Shown: positions 10,744 to 19,491 of the stretch, piece by piece
Numbering within the stretch: position 1 is the first letter of the stretch
Layout of the letters: each line of letters opens with the position of its first letter
DNA from: Luteibacter sp. OK325
GTDB lineage: Bacteria; Pseudomonadota; Gammaproteobacteria; Xanthomonadales; Rhodanobacteraceae
Direction: 5' to 3'
Assembly: GCF_003050935.1 (NCBI RefSeq)
Contig: NZ_QAOX01000002.1
Coordinates: forward strand, 558,001-622,000
Length of the DNA stretch: 64,000 bases
Program-made: the position numbers and the translations under genes
Notes under the pieces: model-generated
The model's input: only the letters and a program-made list of their open reading frames with translations
What the model was told of the DNA's origin: nothing
The model's database searches: none

Positions 10744-11415
10744 ATGAAATGGACTTTTATCCCATCGGTTCTTACCGTGCTCATCGCTACCATGGCGACG
10801 ACTCCACCTGTTCATGCCCAGCACCTGATGTCGATCCCGGTTTTCAGGATTGACTTCGAACATGTGAAGGCATTTCGAGCGGTGGCCGACGTCCAGGGAA
10901 CGGAATTCAGCCTCACGGAGAGAGGCGATAGAAGTGGTCCTGGCAGCCTCGCACTGAGTTCGGTAGAGAAGCCTGCCGCCCTTGACCCCCTGAGCCGCTC
11001 GCTTGATGAGAGGGCGATCTCCGAGAAATACGGCGATATCGAGGGGCACTTTCTGAGGATTGACGGCTTCAGCGGGAGCACAGAGGTGGCACTCACCCTC
11101 CGGAGGAGATCGCGCGTTGTTACGTTTGACTACGTCCTGAGCAATTCGGTCAGGCGTACGGACCCGTTCGACTACCTATTCATCTGCCGCTATTCCTCGG
11201 GCACGACCGATCGATATCCCGTCAGGGTAGCCAATCCTCCAAGATTGGCAGAAAGAACGCGCGGCAAGGTGACGTGCAGCGCTCCCGAGAATGCCTATGT
11301 GCAATCCATCGTCTTCTCGAACGCCACAGATGGCTCATATGAAACGTGGGTCGACAATATTGTCGGCGAGCGAAATATCCAGAGCGCACGCTGGAAAATC
11401 AGGGCAAGGCGATGA
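10744..11415 (+). CDS. Secreted hypothetical protein
   Basis: 223 residues from ATG 10744 (ATG 10717 in frame would add nine residues ahead of the signal). Signal peptide: KWTFIPSVLTVLIATMATTPPVHAQ, cleaved after VHA. The mature protein is beta-rich with repeated aromatic/charged alternation and two cysteines (FICRYSSG, KVTCSAPEN). The text VALTLRRRSRVVTFDYVLSN and YETWVDNIVGE recalls a carbohydrate-binding-module-like jelly roll, but this is weak. Codon use is less GC-biased than neighbouring genes, hinting at later acquisition. Confidence 0.65.
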   Translation: MKWTFIPSVLTVLIATMATTPPVHAQHLMSIPVFRIDFEHVKAFRAVADVQGTEFSLTERGDRSGPGSLALSSVEKPAALDPLSRSLDERAISEKYGDIEGHFLRIDGFSGSTEVALTLRRRSRVVTFDYVLSNSVRRTDPFDYLFICRYSSGTTDRYPVRVANPPRLAERTRGKVTCSAPENAYVQSIVFSNATDGSYETWVDNIVGERNIQSARWKIRARR

Positions 11416-11424
11416 GCTCAGCCA

Positions 11425-11679
11425 CTAGCTGCTGAGACGACTGGTTTCCCTGGCTCGAGCGACGCGCCGGCCAGCCAGCGTGATCTTCCAGTACTCGTCC
11501 GCGTCCTTCAGGACTAGCCCGAGTCGGGCCAGGCGGTCGCACACCGCGCAGTCGAGACGACCGATGGCCAGAAAGCTCGTGTCATCGAGCTGGCGCAACG
11601 TGGCCAGCTCGTGTTCGTCCAGATGGATGGCCGCGCCCCTGGCTCCGGCCAGGTGCGGTGATCGATGCTGCGCTGGCAT
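11425..11679 (-). CDS. Small hypothetical protein (possible winged-helix fragment)
   Basis: 84 residues from ATG 11679, chosen because GGGAGAAC lies just upstream; the frame extends farther 5' without support. The sequence (HLDEHELATLRQLDDTSFLAIGRLDCAVCDRLARLGLVLKDADEYWKITLAGRRVARA) looks like a single winged-helix unit: helices followed by a WKIT..GRR hairpin as in MarR/PadR-like C-termini. No partner domain. Function unknown. Confidence 0.6.
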   Translation of the reverse strand: MPAQHRSPHLAGARGAAIHLDEHELATLRQLDDTSFLAIGRLDCAVCDRLARLGLVLKDADEYWKITLAGRRVARARETSRLSS

Positions 11680-11779
11680 GTGTTCTCCCTGTCCCAAGGC
11701 CATCATGGCGTTGGCGGGCGGTCGAGTCACCGACCTTGCCGGTAACCTGCCGATTCTGCGCATGGTTCGACCGCCGGGA

Positions 11780-12430
11780 TCAGGACGGCGAGGTATCCAG
11801 CACGCGGGCGCCGGTGATGATCATGCGCAGCATCTGCGAGATCTGTTCAATGAGCTCGGGGTCGCGCTCGGGGGGCTGGTCCATCGCCACGGCACCCATG
11901 GCGAACACCAGGCGGGTAATCGCCTTGGAGACCAGCGCCGGCTCGTGCAGTCGGGCGCGTTCAGCGGCAGCCAGCCGGATCAGGTCGACCCGCAGCTCGT
12001 CCTCGAAGTAGCTCAGTTCACGCTCCACCGCCTGCTTGAAGGCGTCCGAGCCCACCGCGCCTTCGCGCAGGAGCACGTGCAGCAGCTTGTCGTCCGCGCG
12101 CAGCTGTTCCATGAACGTCTCGACCGACACGCGGATCACGCTGCGGTCGGTCGAGGTGGCGCGCTCGCGCGCCTGGCCGATGATGGTGCGCAGCGAGCGG
12201 CCGGCCAGGTCGATCAGGGCGATCGCCAGCTCGTCCATGTCGCGGAACTGGCGATAGAAGCTGTTCGGCGAAATACCGGCTTCGCGGGTTACCTCACGCA
12301 GGCTCACTGTCGACAGGCTGCGGTGCGGCCCGATCAGCTTCAGGGCGGCGATGATCAGGTCCTCACGCGCGATAGCCGGCTTCCGCGGCAGCGGAAGGTC
12401 GGATGACGGGGTCAGGATGATCGAGGTCAT
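11780..12430 (-). CDS. TetR-family repressor of unsaturated fatty acid genes (FabR/DesT-like)
   Basis: 216 residues. N-terminal TetR helix-turn-helix: LIIAALKLIGPHRSLSTVSLREVTREAGISPNSFYRQFRDMDELAIALI. The strings VSLREVTREAGISPNSFYRHF-like and the C-terminal half match the FabR/DesT group, which senses the saturated/unsaturated acyl-CoA ratio. Gene order supports the role: it is divergent from a reductase and a desaturase, as in the Pseudomonas desT-desC-desB locus. A palindrome at 12480-12503 overlaps its own -35 box. Start ATG 12430. Confidence 0.85.
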   Translation of the reverse strand: MTSIILTPSSDLPLPRKPAIAREDLIIAALKLIGPHRSLSTVSLREVTREAGISPNSFYRQFRDMDELAIALIDLAGRSLRTIIGQARERATSTDRSVIRVSVETFMEQLRADDKLLHVLLREGAVGSDAFKQAVERELSYFEDELRVDLIRLAAAERARLHEPALVSKAITRLVFAMGAVAMDQPPERDPELIEQISQMLRMIITGARVLDTSPS

Positions 12431-12457
12431 GGGGCGTCGGCAGCAGATGTGGCCTGA

Positions 12458-12485
12458 ATCATACCCCGCCCAGCAGAATGCACAA
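12458..12485 (-). promoter_or_regulatory. Candidate promoter of the TetR repressor gene
   Basis: Reverse strand: -35 TTGTGC (12485-12480), 16-base spacer, -10 TATGAT (12463-12458). The -35 lies inside the palindrome at 12480-12503, consistent with autorepression. Confidence 0.5.
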
Positions 12486-12503
12486 CTGTATACACAGGTG
12501 TGC
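12480..12503. promoter_or_regulatory. Candidate DesT/FabR operator
   Basis: 24-bp imperfect palindrome (20 of 24 positions symmetric): left half GCACAACTGTAT, right half ACACAGGTGTGC. It sits between the divergent TetR gene and reductase/desaturase genes, ending 22 bases before the reductase ATG. Confidence 0.65.
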
Positions 12504-12525
12504 GTGCATGCGTATAGTGTGCCCC

Positions 12526-13599
12526 ATGAACGCGATACTAGCCCCGCGGCCCCTGTGGCCCATCCGCCTGGCCCGGCGCGTGGTGTCCCCGGCCCTGTTC
12601 GATTTCTGGGCCACCCGACTAAACCCGCTCTGGACCCTGGAACAGCCGCTGGCACGGCTCGTGTCGCGCTCCCAGGCCAGCCGCGACGCGGTCACGCTGG
12701 TGCTCCGGCCCAATCGCCATTGGCAGGGCATGCTCCCCGGGCAGCACGTCAATGTTGGCGTGGAGATCGAAGGCCGTCGGCTGGTCCGCAGCTACAGCCC
12801 CACCCCCCTGGACGACGGCAGCCTGGCGATCACCGTCAAGGCGATCGCCGGTGGCCTGGTGAGCGGGCATCTGGCCCGCGACGCCCGCATCGGTGACCTG
12901 ATTTCTCTGGATACCGCCTTTGGCGACATGGTGCTGCCGGGCAAGACCGACGACCTGTTGCTCCTGGCTGCCGGTAGCGGCATTACGCCGATGCGCGCGT
13001 TGCTTCGCTCGTTGGCCGCGCGCGGGATGCCGATAAAGGTGGACCTTATGTACTGGGCACGCAGCCGCGACGAGTTGTGCTTCGTCGACGAACTGGATGC
13101 GCTGGCCGCAGCACACCCGCGCCTGCACGTGCGTCACCTGCTGACCCGTGAGGGTGCCGAGCCGGATCCGCGGGTCGATACCGTGCCGCTCGATGCGATC
13201 GCGGCGCTGGCTGATCGTCGTGTGCTGGCCTGCGGGCCCGGCGGCTTCGTGCAGGCCGCACGCCACCGCCTGGACGGCCAGGTGGCGCACTTCGACGCCG
13301 AAGCCTTCAGCATGCCGGCCGCCGCTGCCGCCGGGGACGAAGGCGAAGTACAGGTGCAGCTCGCGCGTAGCGGCCGCACCGTGCAGCTCTCCCGCGGCAT
13401 GTCGCTGCTGGAAGGCCTCGAGGCGCAGGGCATTCGTCCGCGCCACGGCTGCCGCATGGGCATCTGCAACACCTGCGCCTGCGGTCGCCAGTCCGGCACC
13501 ACGCGACAACTGCTCACCGGTGATCTCAGCAGCGAACCTTCCTCGCAAGTGCGCCTGTGCATCAGCGCGCCGAGCACCGACCTGATTCTGGACCTCTGA
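12526..13599 (+). CDS. Ferredoxin-NAD(P)H reductase with C-terminal 2Fe-2S domain (DesC-like)
   Basis: 357 residues. FAD-binding domain with RLVRSYSPTP (RxYS), NAD-binding domain with LLLAAGSGITPMRALLRSL and CGPGGFVQAA, then a plant-type ferredoxin domain with the 2Fe-2S cysteines in HGCRMGICNTCACG and a later VRLCIS. This architecture passes electrons from NADPH through FAD and the cluster to a membrane desaturase. The desaturase gene follows eight bases after the stop. A TATAGT -10 hexamer at 12513-12518 puts the transcript start almost on the ATG, so the mRNA may be leaderless. Confidence 0.9.
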   Translation: MNAILAPRPLWPIRLARRVVSPALFDFWATRLNPLWTLEQPLARLVSRSQASRDAVTLVLRPNRHWQGMLPGQHVNVGVEIEGRRLVRSYSPTPLDDGSLAITVKAIAGGLVSGHLARDARIGDLISLDTAFGDMVLPGKTDDLLLLAAGSGITPMRALLRSLAARGMPIKVDLMYWARSRDELCFVDELDALAAAHPRLHVRHLLTREGAEPDPRVDTVPLDAIAALADRRVLACGPGGFVQAARHRLDGQVAHFDAEAFSMPAAAAAGDEGEVQVQLARSGRTVQLSRGMSLLEGLEAQGIRPRHGCRMGICNTCACGRQSGTTRQLLTGDLSSEPSSQVRLCISAPSTDLILDL

Positions 13600-13607
13600 G
13601 TATCCCT

Positions 13608-14732
13608 ATGAGCCGTGTCCGCAACCGCACCCTCTCGTCCGCCGAGCTGCAAGCCTTCGGCGATGAACTCGATGCCATCCGCGCCCGGGTCACCGCCGAC
13701 ATCGGTCCGCGTGATGCGGCGTACATCCGACGCATCGTCGCCTCGGTGCGCTGGTGCGGCGTCGCCGGCCGTGCGCTCCTTTTCCTCGGCGCGTTCGTAC
13801 ACAGCGTACTGATCCCCGCGTGGATCGCCGGCGTCGTGCTGCTGGCCCTGTCCAAGATCCTCGAGAACATGGAGCTGGGTCACAACGTCATGCACGGCCA
13901 GTACGACTGGATGAACGATCCCAAGCTCAACGGCCACACGTACGAATGGGACATCGTCGCGACCGGCGAAAACTGGCGCAAGACGCACAACTTCCAGCAC
14001 CACACCTATACCAATGTCCGCGGCATGGACGACGACATCGGCTACGGCTTGCTGCGCATCTTCCCCGAGCAGCGCTGGCGTCCGTTCTACCTGATGCAGC
14101 CGGTCATCGCGATGGTGTTCATGGTGTTGTTCCAGTGGGGCGTGGCGATCCAGGAACTTCGCGTGGGTCGCTGGTTCGCCGGCAAGAAGTCCACCGCGCA
14201 GATGCGCGACGATTTCCGCCCGGTGGGCCGCAAGATGGGCCGCCAGCTGCTCAAGGATTACGTGGTGTTCCCACTGCTGGCCGGTCCGTTCTTCCTGCCG
14301 GTACTGCTGGGCAACATGCTGGCCAACACGCTGCGCAGCATCTGGACCTTCATCATCATCTTCTGCGGTCACTTCACGGCGGATGCCGAAGTGTTCCCGA
14401 AGGAATCGATCCGCAATGAATCGCGTGGCCACTGGTACCTGCGCCAGCTGCGTGGCTCGTCCAACATCGCCGGCGGCAAACTGCTGAACGTGCTTTCGGG
14501 CAACCTCAGCCATCAGATCGAGCACCACTTCTATCCCGATCTGCCGGCCAATCGGTACGCCGCGATCGCCGTCGAGGTGAAGGATATCTGCGCGCGCTAC
14601 GGCCAGCACTACAACACCGGCTCCCTGCCCCGTCAGTTCGGCCAGGTCATCTGGCGTATCTGGCGGCATGCGTTGCCCAGCCGTCCCGGCAAGAAGCTGC
14701 GCGCGACCGAGCCGGCATTGCAAGGCGGCTAA
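13608..14732 (+). CDS. Membrane fatty acid (acyl-CoA) desaturase, DesB-like
   Basis: 374 residues. Diiron membrane desaturase with the three histidine boxes HNVMHGQ, HNFQHHTYTN and HQIEHHFYPDLP, and hydrophobic segments around residues 45-85 and 150-260. It should insert a cis double bond into acyl-CoA or phospholipid acyl chains under aerobic conditions, taking electrons from the reductase encoded just upstream. Start ATG 13608 chosen because it follows the reductase stop with a short spacer. Control by the adjacent TetR repressor is inferred from gene order and operator. Confidence 0.92.
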   Translation: MSRVRNRTLSSAELQAFGDELDAIRARVTADIGPRDAAYIRRIVASVRWCGVAGRALLFLGAFVHSVLIPAWIAGVVLLALSKILENMELGHNVMHGQYDWMNDPKLNGHTYEWDIVATGENWRKTHNFQHHTYTNVRGMDDDIGYGLLRIFPEQRWRPFYLMQPVIAMVFMVLFQWGVAIQELRVGRWFAGKKSTAQMRDDFRPVGRKMGRQLLKDYVVFPLLAGPFFLPVLLGNMLANTLRSIWTFIIIFCGHFTADAEVFPKESIRNESRGHWYLRQLRGSSNIAGGKLLNVLSGNLSHQIEHHFYPDLPANRYAAIAVEVKDICARYGQHYNTGSLPRQFGQVIWRIWRHALPSRPGKKLRATEPALQGG

Positions 14733-14742
14733 CCGGCACGCC

Positions 14743-15123
14743 TTACGCCGGTTCGACGACCTCGGCCATGGGCTGCCGGTGTTCCGCTCGCCAGCGGCTC
14801 GGCGTCTCGCCTGTCATGCGTCGGAACACATTGGAAAAGTGGGGTTGGTCGGCCATGCCGCAGGCCAGCGCAATCTCGCTCAGCGGCTGATCGGTCGAGA
14901 GCATCATCCATTTTGCGTACGCGATGCGCCGCCGCATCAGATACGCGCGCGGTCGCTCGCCGAAGCGCCCCTTGAAGGCGCGGCAGAAGTGCCCGACCGA
15001 AAGGTGCACGACGCTCGCGAGCTGGTACAACGGCATGTGCGCACTGAGGTTCGCTTCCATGTAGGCAGCTATGTGCCGGGCCTGAAGTTCACTGAGCCGC
15101 GCTTCGGGCCTGATATAAGCCAC
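14743..15123 (-). CDS. Short AraC-family regulator (DNA-binding domain only)
   Basis: 126 residues from GTG 15123, with AAAGG about ten bases upstream. The open frame extends to 15516 but that part is out of frame with, and inside, the channel gene, so it was rejected. The whole protein is an AraC double helix-turn-helix: LYQLASVVHLSVGHFCRAFKGRFGERPRAYLMRRRI and LSEIALACGMADQPHFSNVFRRMTGETPSRWR. No ligand-binding domain. GTG begins four bases after the stop of the mechanosensitive channel gene, so the two are co-transcribed. Confidence 0.85.
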   Translation of the reverse strand: MAYIRPEARLSELQARHIAAYMEANLSAHMPLYQLASVVHLSVGHFCRAFKGRFGERPRAYLMRRRIAYAKWMMLSTDQPLSEIALACGMADQPHFSNVFRRMTGETPSRWRAEHRQPMAEVVEPA

Positions 15124-15125
15124 GT

Positions 15126-16634
15126 TTAATGCCTTTGCGACAGGCCGTGCAGGCGACGCATGCCCGCGAGCAGCCGGTGGAAGATATCCGCGTGCGACTC
15201 CGGGTTCACCGGCAGGTCCTTGAATGCTTCGGACGCGATGGCCCGGAAAGCGACGAGTCCGTCCAGCATGTCCTGCCCCGCCGAAGGATTGGCCTGCAGG
15301 ATCGGCGTCAAAGCCGTCTTCGGAACCCAGGCGACGGAAACATGCCCGATGGCGCGCAGCTTGATGGGGACGCTCTCGCCGGTGAGAACACCGGCTCGTC
15401 CCACGGCATCGCCCGGCGACAATCGCGCGATCTCGACATAGCGCCCCGCGTGCTCCGCGAGCAACCCGGCGACACCGGAGGTGACGATGTAGAGCGCCCG
15501 GCGTTCGTCCGGGCACTGCACGCCCACCTCGTAGATCATCTGCCCCGGCTCGAACTGTTTTCGATCCATGGCATCGGCGAGTTGGCCGAGCTCCGCGTCG
15601 CTGAGGGAACGGAACATCTCGATCTCGCGAAGCAGGCTCACGGCGTCCTTGGACAGATCATGCACGGGTTGACCAGAAGACAGCGGGATACCGTTGGCAA
15701 GGAAATGCCTGTGGATCTGATCGATCAGTTGATTGCGCACCTTTACCTTCGCACTCATCGCATCGACGTAGACCACCACCCGGTAGTCGACGTGCTTACC
15801 CTTCAGGCCAATGGCGGCGACGGTCGGCGGTGGCGCAAGGAGAATGCCGCGCGTACTGGTCACCGCGTCCGTCAACGCGGCGATGACGCTGGCAGGACGC
15901 GCATGCGTGGTTACCTGGATGGGTACATCCACGCCGTGCGTTTTCTCCGGACGGCTCTGGTTGATGATGTTCGACTTGGCCGCGGAACTGTTCGGTACGA
16001 TGACGGTGTTGCCATCGCCGTTGAGCAGGGTCGTCGCCCGCCAGTTGCTCTCGATGACCTCTCCCTGGATATCCCCGATGGAGACCGAATCGCCGATGCT
16101 GAAAGGCTCCGTCGCACTGAGCACGACGCCGGAGAAAACGTCCGCGAGCGTGCTCTGCACCGCCAGGCCGATCACGATGGCCACGGCGCCCGAGGTCGCG
16201 AGCAGACCGCCGACCGGAAGATTGACGACAAACACGAGGCCGGCTAACAAGGCACCCATGAACGTGAGCGCGCGGACCACGTCGCGAAAGAGCTTTTCGC
16301 GCAGGCCCTGGGGAAGCACGAAGGCGCTCATCAGGGCCGTCGCGATCTGCGCGAACTGCAGCCACCACATCAGCTCCAGCGCCTGGGCAAGGAAATGACG
16401 CAGCGGTTGGTCCTTCCACGGCGCCTCGCCGAACGGGACCATGCCATAGGTCCACAGGACGTACGACAGCAGGAGGAACAGTGGTATCCGCACGAAAGTG
16501 TGCTGATTCCTGCCGCGGAAGCGCAGGAAACGCCAAGACAGGAAATCGAGGGCGAGAACGCCGATGCCCAATAACATGGCGCGATCGAGGAAGGTCACGT
16601 GTTCTCCCCGTGGGGCTTGGATGGCAGCGTCCAT
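15126..16634 (-). CDS. MscS-type channel with C-terminal cyclic-nucleotide-binding domain
   Basis: 502 residues. Several N-terminal membrane helices; pore-lining TM3 and beta domain of MscS are clear (VNLPVGGLLATSGAVAIVIGLAVQSTLADVFSGVVLSATEPFSIGDSV and TTLLNGDGNTVIVPNS). Residues 345-470 form a cNMP-binding-like domain (FRSLSDAELGQLADAMDRKQFEPGQMIYEVG ... ARLSPGDAVGRAGVLTGE). This fits the bCNG-type channel family, MscS relatives gated or modulated by cyclic nucleotides. The canonical phosphate-binding Arg/Ala signature is not obvious, so nucleotide binding is uncertain. Confidence 0.9.
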   Translation of the reverse strand: MDAAIQAPRGEHVTFLDRAMLLGIGVLALDFLSWRFLRFRGRNQHTFVRIPLFLLLSYVLWTYGMVPFGEAPWKDQPLRHFLAQALELMWWLQFAQIATALMSAFVLPQGLREKLFRDVVRALTFMGALLAGLVFVVNLPVGGLLATSGAVAIVIGLAVQSTLADVFSGVVLSATEPFSIGDSVSIGDIQGEVIESNWRATTLLNGDGNTVIVPNSSAAKSNIINQSRPEKTHGVDVPIQVTTHARPASVIAALTDAVTSTRGILLAPPPTVAAIGLKGKHVDYRVVVYVDAMSAKVKVRNQLIDQIHRHFLANGIPLSSGQPVHDLSKDAVSLLREIEMFRSLSDAELGQLADAMDRKQFEPGQMIYEVGVQCPDERRALYIVTSGVAGLLAEHAGRYVEIARLSPGDAVGRAGVLTGESVPIKLRAIGHVSVAWVPKTALTPILQANPSAGQDMLDGLVAFRAIASEAFKDLPVNPESHADIFHRLLAGMRRLHGLSQRH

Positions 16635-16699
16635 GCTTTCAGACTAACGGAGCCATCGTTTCACGGAATCGTGTATAGCGACAAGCTGACTATGCTTTT

Positions 16700-18028
16700 T
16701 TACAACGGTATCCCGATGTGTCGGCTCAGCCGGCGAAGCTGGATCACCAGGTCAAGCTTCGATATCCAGCCGGCGTCGTCCAGTTGCGCGCCCAGGATCG
16801 CCTCGAGCCGTGCCAACCGGTAGTTGAGCGTGTTCGGGTGGATGCCGAGGGCGCTGGCGGTGAGCTTCCGGTGCTGGCCCTGGTCGAAGTAGGTCGCCAG
16901 CGTGGACAGCAGTTCCGGCTCGATCGATATCCGTTCCAGCAGTGAGTTGAGGTAGCGCAGCACGTTGTCGGTGCCGAGCACGCTATCGGTCACGGCCTGG
17001 TCGGAATACAGGAACACCGGCGGGTCATCGCCACGACGCCGCCCCGCCTGCAAGGCCTTGAATGCCTCGTCCACCGAGGTCGCCCATCCCACGGCACCCT
17101 CGTTCATCAAGCCCACGCCGACGCCATGAACCTGCGAAACGGCGCGAACCAGCGAGTGCGCATGTGTCCGCATCCGGCGGTCGGTGGTGAGCATGGATTC
17201 GCCGCGCACTGCCGGGACCCAGATCACCAGCCGTCCCTGGTGTACTGCACTGACCAGGTCGTCGGTCGGCAGCTTGAGCTGCCGGGCGATAGCCAGCACC
17301 AGTTGCTCCACTTCGCTCTCGTGTCGCGAGGCGAGGATGTCCGGGATGGCAAGGTCGAGCGCCAGGGCAACGCGAGGCATGGTCGAGTCCAGCCCCAGGG
17401 ACTCGCAAGCGCGGCGGAAGCCGCTTGCATCGTCCGGGAAACTGAAGACCACGCACACCAGCTCGTTGCGCAGCGATTCACGCCATCTCGCCTGCCGCTG
17501 CTGCTCGTCGACATAGGCGACGCCAATGGACTGCGCCAGCTGGTCGAAGAACCCGAGCAGGCAGGGACACACCGTGGTGAGTAGCCCTTCGAGGACCTCG
17601 CGCTCCTCCAGGCCCACTTCCACCATCGCCCCCCAAAGTTCCTGCGAACCGATGCGAATGGCCGCGAGCAGCGCCGTCAGCGGCACACCCAGATGCACGC
17701 GGCGCCGACCATAGGCCTCCAGAAGATCGCGGTCGCCCGGGCCTGGCGAACGGCCGCCGAGCAACGTCTTGAACCAAAGCGCCACGGAGAAGGCGACGTG
17801 GGCATGCACGTCATCCCTGTGCGGCCCGGGAAGCGTGCGATACGCCTCGTCCGAAACCGTGATTGCCGCATACACCCGCTCGACGATACGGGCTTGGTCA
17901 CTGGCTAGTTGCTCGGTTTTTGCCCGTAGTTTTGACCCCATTTCGGGAATGGTTACCGATATCCGCACAACATCCCTTGCATCCGCTCGCGCCTGTTCGC
18001 GCTCAATGCCTGTTGTAGCAGTTGACAC
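16700..18028 (-). CDS. PucR/CdaR-type transcriptional regulator (paralogue 1)
   Basis: 442 residues from GTG 18028 (weak ribosome site; start uncertain). Residues 30-180 are a helical RsbR-like/PucR N-terminal region, the middle is a degenerate GGDEF-like domain (VHGVGVGLMNEGAVGWATSVDEAFKAL), and the C-terminus is the PucR helix-turn-helix (KLTASALGIHPNTLNYRLARLEAILGAQL). Transcribed away from two paralogues at 18140 and 19492. Such regulators often activate aromatic or purine metabolism genes, and an efflux operon lies beyond the third copy. Confidence 0.88.
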   Translation of the reverse strand: MSTATTGIEREQARADARDVVRISVTIPEMGSKLRAKTEQLASDQARIVERVYAAITVSDEAYRTLPGPHRDDVHAHVAFSVALWFKTLLGGRSPGPGDRDLLEAYGRRRVHLGVPLTALLAAIRIGSQELWGAMVEVGLEEREVLEGLLTTVCPCLLGFFDQLAQSIGVAYVDEQQRQARWRESLRNELVCVVFSFPDDASGFRRACESLGLDSTMPRVALALDLAIPDILASRHESEVEQLVLAIARQLKLPTDDLVSAVHQGRLVIWVPAVRGESMLTTDRRMRTHAHSLVRAVSQVHGVGVGLMNEGAVGWATSVDEAFKALQAGRRRGDDPPVFLYSDQAVTDSVLGTDNVLRYLNSLLERISIEPELLSTLATYFDQGQHRKLTASALGIHPNTLNYRLARLEAILGAQLDDAGWISKLDLVIQLRRLSRHIGIPL

Positions 18029-18139
18029 ATGGTGGGCCCATCGTCAAAAACGTGGTTCGGCTTGTGGAGTTTCACAGTTGCCCACGCGCATACTCATTAA
18101 AGATGGCCGGCATGCCCGGCGCGCCATGGGAGGATCCGC

Positions 18140-19399
18140 TTGTCCATGCACACTCCGCGCCTGCAGGGCCGCCTTCGGGAGATGGCCCGGGCGATCGCCG
18201 AGGATCCCGAACCCATCGTTGCGCGGATCGGCCGTACGCTGATCGACAACGACCGGGACTATGCGGCCCTCTCTGCGACGGTCAAGCAGGACGTTCGTGA
18301 CTTCCTCGCCTTCTCCGCCGGCGTGTGGTTCCGCACCATCCTGGAGGGCGATGCCCCCACCGAGGCCGAACTGCGTGTCCTGGGTGACACGGCGCGGCGC
18401 CGGGTGCACCAGGGGGTCAGCCTTACCTCCCTGCTGCGCGCCGTGCGCCTGGGCTCGCGCGAACTGTGGTCGACGCTGCTGGAGGTGGCAAAGGACGATG
18501 CCGAGGCTCGCGACGAACTCGTTCTGGTGTTCTCCACCTATCTGCTGGACTACTTCGACGATCTGGCCGAGCGCATCGCCTCGGCCTACCTCGACGAGCA
18601 ATTCCAGCACGCACGCTGGCGGGACGCCCTGCGTTACGAGTTGACGAGCGTCATTTTCAGTTTTCCGGACGACGATGCGGCCTTTCACAAGGCGGCATCG
18701 GCTCTCGGCCTCGACCCGTCAGCCCCGCGCGTCTGCCTCGCGCTGGATGTGGTCATGCCGCAGGTACTCCCTTCCCACGTGGAGGGCGAACTCGATCGCA
18801 CGCTCCTGGCCATCTCACGCTGCATCGGTATCCCCGCCGATGACCTCGTCCGTTCCTTGTACCGCGAGCGCCTGGTGATCTGGCTACCGTTGACCCGCGG
18901 GGACTCCGTGCTCGCCGCCGACAACCTCGTGCAGCGGCAGGCCACGGAACTCGCGAACGCGGTCAACTGCGTCAGGCGGGTCGGCATCGGCCTGATGAAC
19001 CAGGGCGCCCGCGGCTGGTCGACCAGCATGGATGAAGCCTTCCGCGCGCTGGACCAGGGTCCGCGACTGGCCCCGCAACGCCGTGTGTTCGCTTTCTCGG
19101 ACATGGTCCTCAATGAAAGCGTGTTGCGCAGCGGCAATGCCCTGCGCTATCTCGACGCCATGGTGGAACGCCTTTCCCACGAAGTCGAACTGCTCACGAC
19201 ACTCGCGGTGTTCTTCGACAGCGGCCAGCATCGCAAGCACGCGTCCGAGCAGTTGGGTATCCATCCCAATACATTGAACTACCGGCTTGGTCGCATCGAG
19301 GAGATCCTCGGCGGCTCGCTCGACGATGCCGCGTGGATGTCGCGACTGCACGTGGCGCTAACGCTGCGCCGCGCGAGCGAGCGCGATCCGCCTGTGTAA
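18140..19399 (+). CDS. PucR/CdaR-type transcriptional regulator (paralogue 2)
   Basis: 419 residues from TTG 18140 (GGGAGG six bases upstream); ATG 18146 is the alternative. Same architecture as the neighbouring paralogues: helical N-terminus (RRRVHQGVSLTSLLRAVRLGSRELWSTLLE), GGDEF-like middle (VRRVGIGLMNQGARGWSTSMDEAFRAL), and HTH (HASEQLGIHPNTLNYRLGRIEEILGGSL). Very close in sequence to the copy at 19492, so a recent tandem duplication is likely. Ligand unknown. Confidence 0.88.
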   Translation: MSMHTPRLQGRLREMARAIAEDPEPIVARIGRTLIDNDRDYAALSATVKQDVRDFLAFSAGVWFRTILEGDAPTEAELRVLGDTARRRVHQGVSLTSLLRAVRLGSRELWSTLLEVAKDDAEARDELVLVFSTYLLDYFDDLAERIASAYLDEQFQHARWRDALRYELTSVIFSFPDDDAAFHKAASALGLDPSAPRVCLALDVVMPQVLPSHVEGELDRTLLAISRCIGIPADDLVRSLYRERLVIWLPLTRGDSVLAADNLVQRQATELANAVNCVRRVGIGLMNQGARGWSTSMDEAFRALDQGPRLAPQRRVFAFSDMVLNESVLRSGNALRYLDAMVERLSHEVELLTTLAVFFDSGQHRKHASEQLGIHPNTLNYRLGRIEEILGGSLDDAAWMSRLHVALTLRRASERDPPV

Positions 19400-19491
19400 A
19401 AACACATCCTCGTTGTGGGTTCGCACGATGCACGCGTGGGGCCTCAGGCGGTTCAATGGTTCCCCTTGGCGCCCGGCCATGGAGACCTCGC

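Noticed and set aside
13134-14723. 529-codon minus-strand frame
   Set aside because: Antisense to the reductase and desaturase genes; Gln/His/Arg-rich low-complexity text typical of shadow frames in GC-rich DNA.
15124-15516. N-terminal extension of the AraC frame
   Set aside because: Lies out of frame inside the MscS-type gene and reads as Arg/Ala/Gly-rich noise; GTG 15123 is the sensible start.
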